From the NCBI RefSeq assembly GCF_019904135.1, contig NZ_JAIOGQ010000004.1, positions 1 to 64,000 on the forward strand: DNA of 64,000 nucleotides. The letters run 5' to 3'. Below, one piece after another: positions 19,206 to 27,456 of the stretch. Each line of letters starts with the position of its first letter. Position 1 is the stretch's first letter. Position numbers and translations under genes: made by a program. The notes beneath the pieces were generated by a model. That model was not told where the DNA came from. It was given only the letters and a program-made list of their open reading frames with translations, and ran no database searches. Source of the DNA: Paenibacillus caui (GTDB taxonomy: Bacteria; Bacillota; Bacilli; Paenibacillales; Paenibacillaceae).

Positions 19206-19703
19206 ATGGCTCAGCAAAAAAATGAAAATACAAAAAAGAAGACGGATCCTGTTTGGTTCGCGCTTGAGCTCGGCTTTTTCGCGGGCCTCATTTGGGGCGC
19301 CGTCCACGGATTTTTTTATTTCATGCGCTTTACGATCGTGATTCCCGGATTTCTGGCGGAGCCTTTTTTTAAACATGCGTATTTGAAAACACAGCCCGGA
19401 TACTTTATCGGTTGGCTGTACTTCACCGTATTCTCCGTCATTGCCTCCTTGCTGTATGTACTTATCCTTCGCAAGCTAAAGGGGCCCTGGCCCGGAATCC
19501 TCTACGGCATATGGTGGTGGGTTGTCATCTATGGCGTGTTGTCCCCAAGCCTTATGTTGACCGAGCCTTTGAGAACGATGGGATGGACCAGCGTGATCAG
19601 CGAATTTTGCCTGTTTGTGCTGTGGGGACTTTTTATCGGATATACGACGGCGCTTGAATTTACGGAGGACCGGCTCAGGGAGCCCGAGAAATCGCCCGCT
19701 TAG
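19206..19703 (+). CDS. yqhR: Conserved membrane protein YqhR
   Basis: A 165-aa integral membrane protein with about four hydrophobic segments (WFALELGFFAGLIWGAVHGFFYF; FIGWLYFTVFSVIASLLYVLIL; GILYGIWWWVVIYGVL; FCLFVLWGLFIGYTTAL). Position, size and topology match YqhR of Bacillales. The start ATG lies behind a GGAAGGAAGGG purine tract. Function unknown. Confidence 0.8.
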   Translation: MAQQKNENTKKKTDPVWFALELGFFAGLIWGAVHGFFYFMRFTIVIPGFLAEPFFKHAYLKTQPGYFIGWLYFTVFSVIASLLYVLILRKLKGPWPGILYGIWWWVVIYGVLSPSLMLTEPLRTMGWTSVISEFCLFVLWGLFIGYTTALEFTEDRLREPEKSPA

Positions 19704-19713
19704 GGGAAAATAC

Positions 19714-19743
19714 TTCTCAATTCTAGCTTTCCTGTGTTAAAAT
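19714..19743 (+). promoter_or_regulatory. Candidate promoter in the yqhR-pepP gap
   Basis: TTCTCA (19714-19719), an 18-bp spacer and TAAAAT (19738-19743). The -35 is weak. A transcript from here would carry a ~330-nt leader before pepP. Confidence 0.4.
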
Positions 19744-20077
19744 GGGTTTTGGTTGTTTAGAAGATTCCATCTACTGATGAAGTAGCCCTGATCGCCGTTT
19801 CCTAGCGGCCCTGAGGGGACATTGACGGATTCCTGCCGAACCCGGTAAACGCAAACTCTGTAAGCTATATGTCTCCAGTATGCGGTACTCTTGTAGGAGA
19901 GCGAAAATTCCGGTTGCCTTCGTACATATTTCAGGCATCCGCGCGTTTGAAGTAATGTGCATACAACACCTTCTTCCGCCGGTGCCAAGCTGATAAACCA
20001 TCTGGCAACGTGCCACATCTGTTGAACGGGCTTTCTTTGCGCTTGATTCGGGATACATCAGCGGGAAATAAGGAGAT
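19744..20077 (+). ncRNA. Unexplained 330-nt leader or small RNA region
   Basis: No supported ORF on either strand. Several short hairpins can be drawn: CTACT-GATGA-AGTAG (about 19769-19783), GCCG-TTTCCTAG-CGGC, CTC-TTGTAG-GAG and GGCA-ACG-TGCC near 20009. The base composition is gene-like, not A+T-rich spacer. B. subtilis has aroQ (yqhS) at this position; I see no aroQ remnant. It could be an mRNA leader of pepP-efp or an independent RNA. Speculative. Confidence 0.3.
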
Positions 20078-20083
20078 ATGAAC

Positions 20084-21154
20084 ATGGCTAACAAACGAGT
20101 AATCAAGGTGCGCGAAGCGCTGCAGCAGCGGAATCTGGATGCTTTATTAATCACAAGCTCCATTAACCGCCGGTATCTGACCGGATTTACCGGTTCCTCC
20201 GGTTATGTGCTGATCACGGCGGAGAAAGCGTATCTTCTGACAGATTTTCGTTACATGACGCAGGCGCCTCAGCAGGCTGTCGGTTTTGACGTTGTCGAGC
20301 ATGGCCCTTCCGTATCGCAATCGCTTCAAGAACTGCTTCAGGCCCAGAAGGCAACCCGGCTCGGCTTTGAAAGCGACAACTTGTCTTTCTCTGCTTATAA
20401 CAAATATGCGGAGGAGCTTGCGGGTGTTCAGCTTATTCCAGCGAGCGGGCTTGTTGAGCAGATTCGCATCATCAAGGACGACGAGGAGCTGGCTGTTATG
20501 AAAGAGGCGGCCGATCTGGCTGACCGCACTTTCATGCACATGCTGGAATTCATCAAACCCGGTCTTACCGAACTGGAAGTTGCCATTGAAATGGAATTTT
20601 TCATGCGTAAAAACGGGGCGACCTCTTCTTCTTTCGATACGATCATCGCTTCCGGCGAGCGTTCCGCTCTGCCTCACGGCGTTGCAAGCGAGCGTGTAAT
20701 CGGCAGCGGAGATTTTGTGACGATGGATTTCGGCGCTCTGCTGAACGGGTACTGTTCGGATATTACCAGAACGGTAGCGGTCGGCAAGCCGTCTGATCAG
20801 CTTCGCGAAATTTATGATATCGTGCTGGAAGCCCAGCTGAACGGGCTGGCGAAACTGGGCCCGGGCATGACAGGCCGCGAAGCGGACGCTCTTACCCGCG
20901 ATATTATCGCAAAATACGGGTATGGCGAGCAGTTTGGCCACAGCACAGGCCATGGCCTCGGCATGGAAGTTCATGAGGCTCCAAGATTGTCCAAGCTGAG
21001 CGACGATATTCTTAAGCCGGGCATGGTTGTTACGGTAGAACCGGGCATTTACCTGCCGGGAGTTGGAGGCGTACGGATCGAAGACGACGTAGTCATTACC
21101 GAGACGGGAATTCGCCGCTTGACAGAGTCTCCCAAAGACTTTATCATTCTGTAA
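20084..21154 (+). CDS. papA: M24 family aminopeptidase (Xaa-Pro type, YqhT/PapA)
   Basis: A 356-aa metallopeptidase. An N-terminal creatinase-like domain (1-125) precedes the pita-bread catalytic domain. Metal ligands are readable: Asp in VTMDFGALLNGY, Asp in CSDITRTVAVG, His in FGHSTGHGLGMEVHE, Glu in VTVEPGIYLPG and Glu in VRIEDDVVIT. It removes N-terminal residues preceding proline from cytoplasmic peptides. SD AAGGAG (20070-20075) fits ATG 20084 (8 nt); an ATG at 20078 is too close. It is followed by efp, as in B. subtilis; EF-P aids proline-rich synthesis and this enzyme recycles proline peptides. Confidence 0.92.
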   Translation: MANKRVIKVREALQQRNLDALLITSSINRRYLTGFTGSSGYVLITAEKAYLLTDFRYMTQAPQQAVGFDVVEHGPSVSQSLQELLQAQKATRLGFESDNLSFSAYNKYAEELAGVQLIPASGLVEQIRIIKDDEELAVMKEAADLADRTFMHMLEFIKPGLTELEVAIEMEFFMRKNGATSSSFDTIIASGERSALPHGVASERVIGSGDFVTMDFGALLNGYCSDITRTVAVGKPSDQLREIYDIVLEAQLNGLAKLGPGMTGREADALTRDIIAKYGYGEQFGHSTGHGLGMEVHEAPRLSKLSDDILKPGMVVTVEPGIYLPGVGGVRIEDDVVITETGIRRLTESPKDFIIL

Positions 21155-21253
21155 TTATTGCCAGGCAGGCAATATCACACTGCTGAGCGGGTGAACAGAA
21201 GAACAACATTTAGCATAGCATCATGCTGCATCTATTTTGAGGAGGTTACTTGT

Positions 21254-21811
21254 GTGATTTCAGTTAACGATTTGAAGACAGGACTTACAGTAGAAGTGGA
21301 GGGAGATATCTTTACGGTTCTCGACTTCCAGCACGTTAAGCCAGGCAAAGGTGCAGCATTTGTCCGCACCAAGCTGAAGAACCTTCGCAACGGCAACACG
21401 GTTGAGCGTACATTCCGTGCTGGCGAAACCATCGGCCGTGCCCAAATCGAGAACCGTGACGTGCAATACCTGTATGCAAGCGGGCAGGAGCATGCGTTTA
21501 TGGATAACGAGACTTATGACCAATTCAGCCTGACTTCCGAACAGCTGGAATGGGAACTCAACTTCCTCAAAGAAAATATGAATGTTAAGATTGTAAGCTA
21601 CCAAGGCGAAATTCTAGGTATCAACCTGCCGACTAACGTCGAGTTGAAAGTCGTTGAAACCGAACCCGGAATCAAAGGCAATACCGCAACCGGGGCGACC
21701 AAAAACGCCAAACTCGAAACAGGTCTGAGCGTTCAGGTTCCGCTCTTCATTAATGAAGACGATGTCCTTCTGATCGATACGCGCGAGGGCAAATATATTT
21801 CCCGCGCCTAA
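21254..21811 (+). CDS. efp: Translation elongation factor P
   Basis: A 185-aa three-domain beta-barrel protein that enters the ribosomal E site and relieves stalling at polyproline. Length equals the B. subtilis protein. Lys32 in [10 protein letters not shown] lies at the tip loop that is modified in many bacteria. The start is GTG 21254, 8 nt after SD GAGGAGG (21239-21245); the upstream open frame has no SD and no family similarity. A strong terminator follows. Confidence 0.97.
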   Translation: MISVNDLKTGLTVEVEGDIFTVLDFQHVKPGKGAAFVRTKLKNLRNGNTVERTFRAGETIGRAQIENRDVQYLYASGQEHAFMDNETYDQFSLTSEQLEWELNFLKENMNVKIVSYQGEILGINLPTNVELKVVETEPGIKGNTATGATKNAKLETGLSVQVPLFINEDDVLLIDTREGKYISRA

Positions 21812-21877
21812 CCCAAGTTCGTCCTGCAGCCGGTTAGGAATTTGGGTATCAGCTTGCCGCCGTCTGCAGGCGGAAAG

Positions 21878-21912
21878 AATTCCTCCACCGCCTGGTGGAG
21901 GAATTTTTTTGG
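21878..21912 (+). terminator. Terminator of efp
   Basis: AATTCCTCCACC (21878-21889), GCCT, GGTGGAGGAATT (21894-21905), followed by TTTTT. Confidence 0.95.
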
Positions 21913-21928
21913 AATAGAAGCAAAATCA

Positions 21929-21959
21929 TTGACTTCTCTACCTGCTTTCATATTATACT
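21929..21959 (+). promoter_or_regulatory. Candidate promoter of lysC
   Basis: TTGACT (21929-21934) and TATACT (21954-21959), spacer 19 bp, longer than ideal. The leader would be about 195 nt and contains an A+T-rich inverted repeat near 22050-22072 (TTCTATT and AATAGAA). No lysine-riboswitch signature was seen. Confidence 0.4.
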
Positions 21960-22161
21960 GATTTAAAGTGTTAACATAACAGCGGAAGTCAGATAAAATG
22001 AATGAACCAAAGAAGCGCTGGATAACTAAAATAAACGTAGAGCGGATTTGTTCTATTCTAAATAATAGAATAATTCGGCACGGGTGTTCTAAAGGCTTTA
22101 TTTTCAGTGATAGGGATCTTTCATTTTATATTGATTGAAGACCTGAAATGGAGTGAATATT

Positions 22162-23415
22162 TTGGCTTTATACGTTATGAAGTTCGGCGGCAGCTCCGTT
22201 GGGGATATCCAGCGGATGCAGCGTGTCGCAAGACGTGTCGTTGAGAAACAAAAAGAAGGCCATCAATGCGTCGTTGTTGTGTCCGCCATGGGCGATACGA
22301 CGGATGATCTCATTGATCAGGCCAAGCTGCTTAGCGCTGAGCCGCCCGCACGGGAAATGGATATGCTGATGACCACCGGCGAGCAAATTTCCATTGCTCT
22401 GCTCTCCATCGCAATCCAAGCGCTTGGCAGCAAAGCCACTTCCTATACTGGCTGGCAAGCCGGTTTCCGTACGGAGTCTGTACATGGCAATGCCCGCATT
22501 ACCGACATACAGCCTCAGCGCGTGCTGGCTTCGCTCGAGGAAGGCCATATTGTTGTTGTGGCAGGATTCCAGGGCATGACCGAAAATAATGAAATCACTA
22601 CGTTCGGCAGAGGCGGTTCCGATACGACTGCAGTAGCTTTGGCCGCAGCCATCAAGGCCGATGTCTGCGAAATTTATACGGATGTGGACGGGATTTACTC
22701 TACGGATCCGCGCATTGTACCTTGTGCCCGCAAGCTGAACGAAATCTCTTACGATGAAATGCTGGAGCTCGCCAATCTTGGCGCCGCTGTTCTGCATCCT
22801 CGAGCGGTGGAATACGCGAAGCATCATCAAGTGAAGCTGGTGGTACGGTCGAGTTTTAACCATAATGAAGGAACGGTTGTGAAGGAGGAAGTCAAGATGG
22901 AACAAGGCGTCGTAGTCAGCGGCATTGCCTATGACAAAAATGTCGCCCGCATTACGATTATGGGTGTATCCCATGTCCCGGGCGTACTAGCGAAAGTTTT
23001 CGGCTCTTTGGCCGAAGCTCAAATCAACGTGGACATCATTGTACAAAGCGGTGTTGAGAACGGGGAAGCGGATTTTTCGTTTACCGTAACGCTTAATGAT
23101 CGCCAGAAGGCGCTTGATGTGATTGAAGGCATTCGCAGCGAGCTGCCTTATCGCGAAGTTACCTCGGAAGAGAATCTGGTCAAGGTTTCGATTGTTGGCG
23201 CCGGAATGGTCAGCCATCCGGGCGTGGCTGCGCAAATGTTCGGTGTCATTTCCAAACAGGGTGTTAACATCAAGATGGTAAGTACATCCGAGATCAAAAC
23301 TTCATGCGTAATCGAAAGCGAGAAGCTGAACGAAGTAGTCAAGGCGCTCCATACCGCTTACGGATTGGATACGGCTGAGAAAGCATTTGTCGGCGGCCCG
23401 CAGGTGCGCCGCTAA
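22162..23415 (+). CDS. lysC: Aspartate kinase (LysC type, alpha subunit)
   Basis: A 417-aa enzyme phosphorylating aspartate, the first step to lysine, diaminopimelate, threonine and methionine. The kinase domain opens with MALYVMKFGGSSVGD and holds FGRGGSDTTAVALAAAI (about 145-165). Two ACT domains follow in the C-terminal third (VARITIMGVSHVPGVLAKVF and VKVSIVGAGMVSHPGVAAQMF). TTG 22162 is chosen because GGAG (22150-22153) lies 8 nt before it; the GTG at 22153 overlaps the SD. An internal start for a beta subunit is annotated separately. Confidence 0.95.
   Translation: MALYVMKFGGSSVGDIQRMQRVARRVVEKQKEGHQCVVVVSAMGDTTDDLIDQAKLLSAEPPAREMDMLMTTGEQISIALLSIAIQALGSKATSYTGWQAGFRTESVHGNARITDIQPQRVLASLEEGHIVVVAGFQGMTENNEITTFGRGGSDTTAVALAAAIKADVCEIYTDVDGIYSTDPRIVPCARKLNEISYDEMLELANLGAAVLHPRAVEYAKHHQVKLVVRSSFNHNEGTVVKEEVKMEQGVVVSGIAYDKNVARITIMGVSHVPGVLAKVFGSLAEAQINVDIIVQSGVENGEADFSFTVTLNDRQKALDVIEGIRSELPYREVTSEENLVKVSIVGAGMVSHPGVAAQMFGVISKQGVNIKMVSTSEIKTSCVIESEKLNEVVKALHTAYGLDTAEKAFVGGPQVRR
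22897..23415 (+). CDS. lysC: Aspartate kinase beta subunit, in-frame internal start in lysC
   Basis: An ATG at codon 246 of lysC is preceded by GAAGGAGG (22881-22888) with 8-nt spacing, stronger than the SD of the full-length gene. The 172-aa product would consist of the two ACT regulatory domains only. B. subtilis aspartokinase II is known to make such a beta subunit from an internal start at about the same codon, forming an alpha2-beta2 enzyme. The internal SD is visible; its use is inferred. Confidence 0.7.
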   Translation: MEQGVVVSGIAYDKNVARITIMGVSHVPGVLAKVFGSLAEAQINVDIIVQSGVENGEADFSFTVTLNDRQKALDVIEGIRSELPYREVTSEENLVKVSIVGAGMVSHPGVAAQMFGVISKQGVNIKMVSTSEIKTSCVIESEKLNEVVKALHTAYGLDTAEKAFVGGPQVRR

Positions 23416-23494
23416 ATAAATCGCGGCAGAACTCTTAGAGAAGAATAAAAAATCATAAAGCGGCTCTTTACTAATGATATGAAGAAGCTGTTCG

Positions 23495-23548
23495 GAAGCT
23501 GTCCGGGTCTTTGAACGAAGACTCCCCGGGCAGCTTCTTTATTTTTTT
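23495..23548 (+). terminator. Terminator of lysC
   Basis: GAAGCTGTCCGGG (23495-23507) pairs with CCCGGGCAGCTTC (23525-23537), followed by TTTATTTTTTT. Confidence 0.92.
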
Positions 23549-23679
23549 GCGAAAATCTAACGCTGTCCTTGCGCCGCTTTACGAGGAATTGGCAGGTATA
23601 TTTTATGCTCCAAACTGGACTAAAAAGTGGCCAGGCTGCATATCGATTAAGTACATCCGGACAAGTAGAGGAGGTTTAT

Positions 23680-23946
23680 ATGCTAGATAAATTCGTCGCC
23701 GGCATGGCGTCACTCCGGTTTCTATCCGGCTCGCTCGAGATTTTGGCCGCACTTTTGATGATTAGGCTCGGGCGGGTGGACAAAGCGCTTGCTGTCAACT
23801 CGGCGCTTGCCTTTGTCGGTCCTACCGTCCTGCTTATAACCACCTCCATCGGACTTGCCGGCATGGCTGACAAGCTTTCCTGGAGCAAAATGGCCTGGAT
23901 TGCTTGCGGTGTAGCCTGCCTCTTAATCGGAATTTTGAAGAAATGA
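23680..23946 (+). CDS. yqhV: DUF2619 membrane protein YqhV
   Basis: An 88-aa protein with about three membrane segments (MASLRFLSGSLEILAALLMI; ALAFVGPTVLLITTSIGLAG; WIACGVACLLIGIL). Size, topology and its place directly before spoIIIAA match B. subtilis YqhV. GAGGAGG (23668-23674) precedes ATG 23680. Upstream in-frame codons lack an SD. Function unknown. Confidence 0.85.
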   Translation: MLDKFVAGMASLRFLSGSLEILAALLMIRLGRVDKALAVNSALAFVGPTVLLITTSIGLAGMADKLSWSKMAWIACGVACLLIGILKK

Positions 23947-23958
23947 TAGATAGATTCC

Positions 23959-23987
23959 GTCATAAAAGATAGGTACAAGCATAAAAT
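23959..23987 (+). promoter_or_regulatory. Sigma-E promoter of the spoIIIA operon
   Basis: GTCATAAA (23959-23966), a 13-bp spacer and CATAAAAT (23980-23987) resemble the mother-cell sigma-E consensus. The predicted start near 23994 is about 50 bp before spoIIIAA. The spoIIIA operon is sigma-E-controlled in B. subtilis. Confidence 0.75.
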
Positions 23988-24042
23988 GATATAGACTTCG
24001 AAGAACAAGAATCTAGCTTGCAGTGATGGAGGTGTGGCCTGG

Positions 24043-25005
24043 ATGGATGCAGCCTGGCTGTCCGTTTTTCCCGAGACGATCCGTTCTCTGCTGCTTCGGC
24101 TTCCGGAACAGCTGCTCAAGGAACTGGAGGAGGTAAGGATTCGGGAAGAACGTCCGCTGGAGATCAACGCAGGGGGCCGCTTTTACTTCCTGAAGGCGGA
24201 TGGGGGACTGACGGTAAATGCCAGGGAAGCCGTCCGGACAGGCCGGGAAGAAAGTCATCGCCTGCTTGATCTCATTACGAACCATTCGGTGTATACCATG
24301 GAGGAAGAACTGAGGAAGGGATTTATCACATTGCCGGGCGGCCACAGGATGGGGCTTTCGGGACGAACCGTCCTGAGCAAGGGACGCGTGGAACACATCC
24401 GGGATATCAGCGGCTTCAATTTGCGGATTGCGAGAGAAGTGAAAGGCGCAGCCGACAGCGTGCTCCCGCATCTTCTGGACATCCGGGGAAAAAGCGTGCT
24501 CCATACGCTCATTGTTTCACCCCCGCAGCAGGGAAAGACAACGCTGCTGCGGGACCTCGCCCGGGCGATCAGCAGCGGCAGCTTCGGACCCGCCCGGGAG
24601 AAATGGCCGGGACTTAAAGTAGCCATCATCGACGAACGCTCGGAAATTGCCGGCAGCCGCAAGGGAGTCCCGAGCTTTGATGTCGGCCCCCGAACCGACG
24701 TCATGGATGGCTGTCCGAAAGCGGAAGGGATCATGATGATGATCCGCTCCATGTCGCCTGACGTCATTATGGTGGACGAGATCGGGCGTCCCGAAGATGC
24801 GGTCGCCCTGGTTGAAGCGCTCCATGCCGGTGTCCGGGTGATCGCTACGGCACATGGAAAAGGCATTGGCAGCGGGGCCGCGCTTAGTCCGCTGCTTGCC
24901 GAAATGGCCGGCGGGAAGCTGTTTCAGCGATTTGTGTCGCTGAGCCGCGGAGAACACGGCTTTAGGTTCAGGGTTTTCGACGGAGAGCAAAAACCGCTGC
25001 TTTAG
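24043..25005 (+). CDS. spoIIIAA: Stage III sporulation protein AA (secretion-type ATPase)
   Basis: A 320-aa AAA/secretion ATPase of the SpoIIIA-SpoIIQ feeding-tube complex linking mother cell and forespore. Walker A (SPPQQGKTTLLRDLAR) is at about residue 167 and Walker B (DVIMVDEIGRPED) at about 244. It is thought to energise the channel from the mother-cell side. GTG 24034 is only 1 nt from the SD GGAGG (24028-24032), so ATG 24043 is preferred. It is the first gene of the operon, behind a sigma-E promoter. Confidence 0.95.
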   Translation: MDAAWLSVFPETIRSLLLRLPEQLLKELEEVRIREERPLEINAGGRFYFLKADGGLTVNAREAVRTGREESHRLLDLITNHSVYTMEEELRKGFITLPGGHRMGLSGRTVLSKGRVEHIRDISGFNLRIAREVKGAADSVLPHLLDIRGKSVLHTLIVSPPQQGKTTLLRDLARAISSGSFGPAREKWPGLKVAIIDERSEIAGSRKGVPSFDVGPRTDVMDGCPKAEGIMMMIRSMSPDVIMVDEIGRPEDAVALVEALHAGVRVIATAHGKGIGSGAALSPLLAEMAGGKLFQRFVSLSRGEHGFRFRVFDGEQKPLL

Positions 25006-25044
25006 TGAAAAGTCATCACGATTTTAGGAAAGGCGGTGGACCAG

Positions 25045-25563
25045 ATGCTGAAAATGCTTGGGGCTATCATGATTTTATTGGCCGGTACGGTGGCGGGATG
25101 GATTCAGGCGAGAAGGTTTGCGGCCAGGCCCGGCGAGATCAGGCGGCTGATCTTATCGCTTCAAAGGCTGGAGACGGAAATCGGCTATGGCTTTATCCCT
25201 CTCCCGGAAGCGCTGAGACGAATCGGAGCCCAAAACCGCGAGCCGCTCAAAAAGCTGTTTACAGACGCGGCCGATGCGATGGAAGCTCCCCGCAGCTGGA
25301 CTGCTCAGGACAGCATGCATCATGCCCTAAAAGCGAACTGGAGCAATACTTCCATGAAAACGCCCGAAAGGGAAGTGCTGTACCAGCTCGCTTTTACACT
25401 CGGAACGAGCGACCGGACCAGCCAGAAAAGCCACATCCAATCGGCTGTCAGGGCACTGGAGACGGAGGAAGCTCAGGCTTTGGAAGAGCAGTCGCGCTAT
25501 GAGAAGATGTCCAGAAGCCTTGGATTGCTTGTCGGCGCATTCATTGTGATCTTGATCTACTAG
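25045..25563 (+). CDS. spoIIIAB: Stage III sporulation protein AB
   Basis: A 172-aa protein, close to the 171 aa of B. subtilis SpoIIIAB. An N-terminal membrane helix (MLKMLGAIMILLAGTVAGW) is followed by a helical domain resembling the GspF fold of type II secretion, and a C-terminal hydrophobic segment (LGLLVGAFIVILIY). It lies in the mother-cell membrane around the forespore. ATG 25045 is chosen over GTG 25036, which overlaps the SD AGGAAAGGCGG. Confidence 0.92.
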   Translation: MLKMLGAIMILLAGTVAGWIQARRFAARPGEIRRLILSLQRLETEIGYGFIPLPEALRRIGAQNREPLKKLFTDAADAMEAPRSWTAQDSMHHALKANWSNTSMKTPEREVLYQLAFTLGTSDRTSQKSHIQSAVRALETEEAQALEEQSRYEKMSRSLGLLVGAFIVILIY

Positions 25564-25619
25564 AAACAGTGACTTTCTCGGACGCGGATTTACGGAGAAA
25601 ACAGCGAGGTGCCTTTTTC

Positions 25620-25823
25620 ATGAACATAGAAGTGAACGCTATATTTCAAATTGCCGGTATCGGAATCATTATCGCGATGATTCATACGGTGCTTAAGCAG
25701 ATGGGAAAAGAGGATATGGCACATTGGGTGACGCTGATCGGATTTGTCGTGGTCCTGTTTATGGTTGTTCGCATGCTGGACAGCCTATTTCAGCAAATTA
25801 AGACGATCTTTCTGTTTCAGTAG
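25620..25823 (+). CDS. spoIIIAC: Stage III sporulation protein AC
   Basis: A 67-aa protein with two membrane helices (IFQIAGIGIIIAMIHTVL and TLIGFVVVLFMVVRMLD), matching the 68-aa SpoIIIAC family. It is a membrane component of the SpoIIIA channel. The ATG at 25620 gives the family N terminus (MNIEVNAIFQIAGIG); GCGAGGTG upstream serves as SD. The longer open frame upstream is spurious. Confidence 0.92.
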   Translation: MNIEVNAIFQIAGIGIIIAMIHTVLKQMGKEDMAHWVTLIGFVVVLFMVVRMLDSLFQQIKTIFLFQ

Positions 25824-25833
25824 GTGAGCTGGA

Positions 25834-26223
25834 ATGGAAATGATCCAGATTGTCGGTCTTGGACTCATTGCAGCGATTCTGTCGCTTGTTCTGAAGGAAC
25901 AGAAACCGATCTTTGCTTTTCTGATTGCGGCATTTGCGGGAATTGCGATCTTTTTGTTTCTGATTGGAAAAATCGGCACGATCATTGACACTTTGGAACA
26001 GCTCGCAGCCGAATCGGGCATACAAACCATCTACTTGAAGACGATACTCAAAATAATCGGCATTGCTTACATCGCAGAGCTCGGTGCCCAAACCGTACGT
26101 GATGCCGGCCAGGAAGCAATTGCCTCCAAAATCGAGCTGGCGGGAAAGGTCCTGATCATGGTGCTGGCTATCCCGATCATCGGCATTATTATCGAAACGG
26201 TTGTAAATCTGCTGCCCGCCTAG
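25834..26223 (+). CDS. spoIIIAD: Stage III sporulation protein AD
   Basis: A 129-aa hydrophobic protein with about three to four helices, including MIQIVGLGLIAAILSLVL and KVLIMVLAIPIIGIIIETVVNLL. It is a membrane component of the SpoIIIA complex, related to SpoIIIAC. It starts 10 bp after spoIIIAC with AGGTGA as SD. Family length is about 130 aa. Confidence 0.93.
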   Translation: MEMIQIVGLGLIAAILSLVLKEQKPIFAFLIAAFAGIAIFLFLIGKIGTIIDTLEQLAAESGIQTIYLKTILKIIGIAYIAELGAQTVRDAGQEAIASKIELAGKVLIMVLAIPIIGIIIETVVNLLPA

Positions 26224-26239
26224 AAACGAGGAATCATTC

Positions 26240-27427
26240 ATGAAACACCGGCTCTGCATTACAATTGCGGCACTGGTAACGCTGCTCTGGCTGCTTTTTC
26301 TGCTACCGGCGCATGCTCTTGCTTCCCCGGCAGACGAACAGGAAGGAAATCAATCCGGCGGGCAAGAGCTGAAGACAGAAGAAATTGAAAATTACTGGCA
26401 GCAACTGTTGAAGGAGTACGGAGGCTTTTTTCCTGAAGGAAGCCTGCCTGCGTTCAAGGACATGATCCTTCCCGGAGGAGACGGCTTCAGCATTTCGGCG
26501 GGGCTCACCGGTTTGTTCAGATTCATGTGGCATGAAGTGATGTATAGCGCAAAGATACTGGTGACCATCGTAGTGCTTACGGTTTTGAGCATGCTGCTGG
26601 AAACGCTGCAGAGCGCTTTTGAGAAAGGCAATGTCGGTAAAATCGCCTATTCCATCTGTCATATGGTCATGATTATTCTGGCCATCAACAGCTTCCGTGT
26701 GGCCATAAGCTACGCGACCAAGGCCATTACGGGAATGATTGATTTTATGATGGCGATGGTGCCGCTGCTGTTTGCGCTGCTGGCCTCTATGGGCAACGTC
26801 GTTACCGTATCCGTTACGCACCCGCTAGTTGTCTTCATGGTCCATACGGTAGGAACCCTTGTTCACGTCGTGGTGTTCCCGCTGCTGTTCTTCTCGGCGG
26901 TTCTGCACATCGTAAGCTCGATGAGCGAGAAGTACAAGCTTACGCAGCTCGCCGATTTGTTCCGCATAGTGGCCATGGGCCTGCTCGGCGTTCTGCTGAC
27001 CGTCTTTTTGGGCGTCATTTCAGTCAAAGGGGTGGCGGCCTCCGTGGCGGACGGAGTTACGATCCGAACGGCCAAGTTCTTAACGGGCAGCTTTGTTCCG
27101 GTTGTGGGCAAAGTGTTCTCCGATGCGACGGATACGGTCATATCGGCTTCCCTGCTTGTCAAAAATGCGGTTGGTCTGGTCGGCGTGGTCATCATCCTTT
27201 TTCTTTGCGCTTTTCCGGCTATCAAAATCCTCACGCTTGCGCTGATATACAATTTTTCGGCGGCGGTTATGCAGCCGCTGGGCGACACGCCGATCGTCGC
27301 CTGCCTTGAAACGATAGGCAAAAGCATGATCTATGTATTCGCCGTCTTGGCAGCGGTGGGCCTGATGTTCTTCCTGGCGATAACGATCATGATTACGGCC
27401 GGCAATATAACGGTTATGATGCGCTAA
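26240..27427 (+). CDS. spoIIIAE: Stage III sporulation protein AE
   Basis: A 395-aa polytopic membrane protein, the largest membrane part of the SpoIIIA channel. An N-terminal signal-like helix (LCITIAALVTLLWLLFLLPAHALA) precedes an extracytoplasmic segment (about 30-95), then six or more helices. Conserved GNVVTVSVTHPLVVF and VVGKVFSDATDTVISAS stretches are present. It starts 16 bp after spoIIIAD behind SD AACGAGGA. Confidence 0.94.
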   Translation: MKHRLCITIAALVTLLWLLFLLPAHALASPADEQEGNQSGGQELKTEEIENYWQQLLKEYGGFFPEGSLPAFKDMILPGGDGFSISAGLTGLFRFMWHEVMYSAKILVTIVVLTVLSMLLETLQSAFEKGNVGKIAYSICHMVMIILAINSFRVAISYATKAITGMIDFMMAMVPLLFALLASMGNVVTVSVTHPLVVFMVHTVGTLVHVVVFPLLFFSAVLHIVSSMSEKYKLTQLADLFRIVAMGLLGVLLTVFLGVISVKGVAASVADGVTIRTAKFLTGSFVPVVGKVFSDATDTVISASLLVKNAVGLVGVVIILFLCAFPAIKILTLALIYNFSAAVMQPLGDTPIVACLETIGKSMIYVFAVLAAVGLMFFLAITIMITAGNITVMMR

Positions 27428-27456
27428 AAGCTTGAAAGGCGGGGGAATTGACAAAC

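Noticed and set aside
21960-22161. Lysine riboswitch before lysC
   Set aside because: The leader lacks the conserved L-box core; only an A+T-rich inverted repeat is present.
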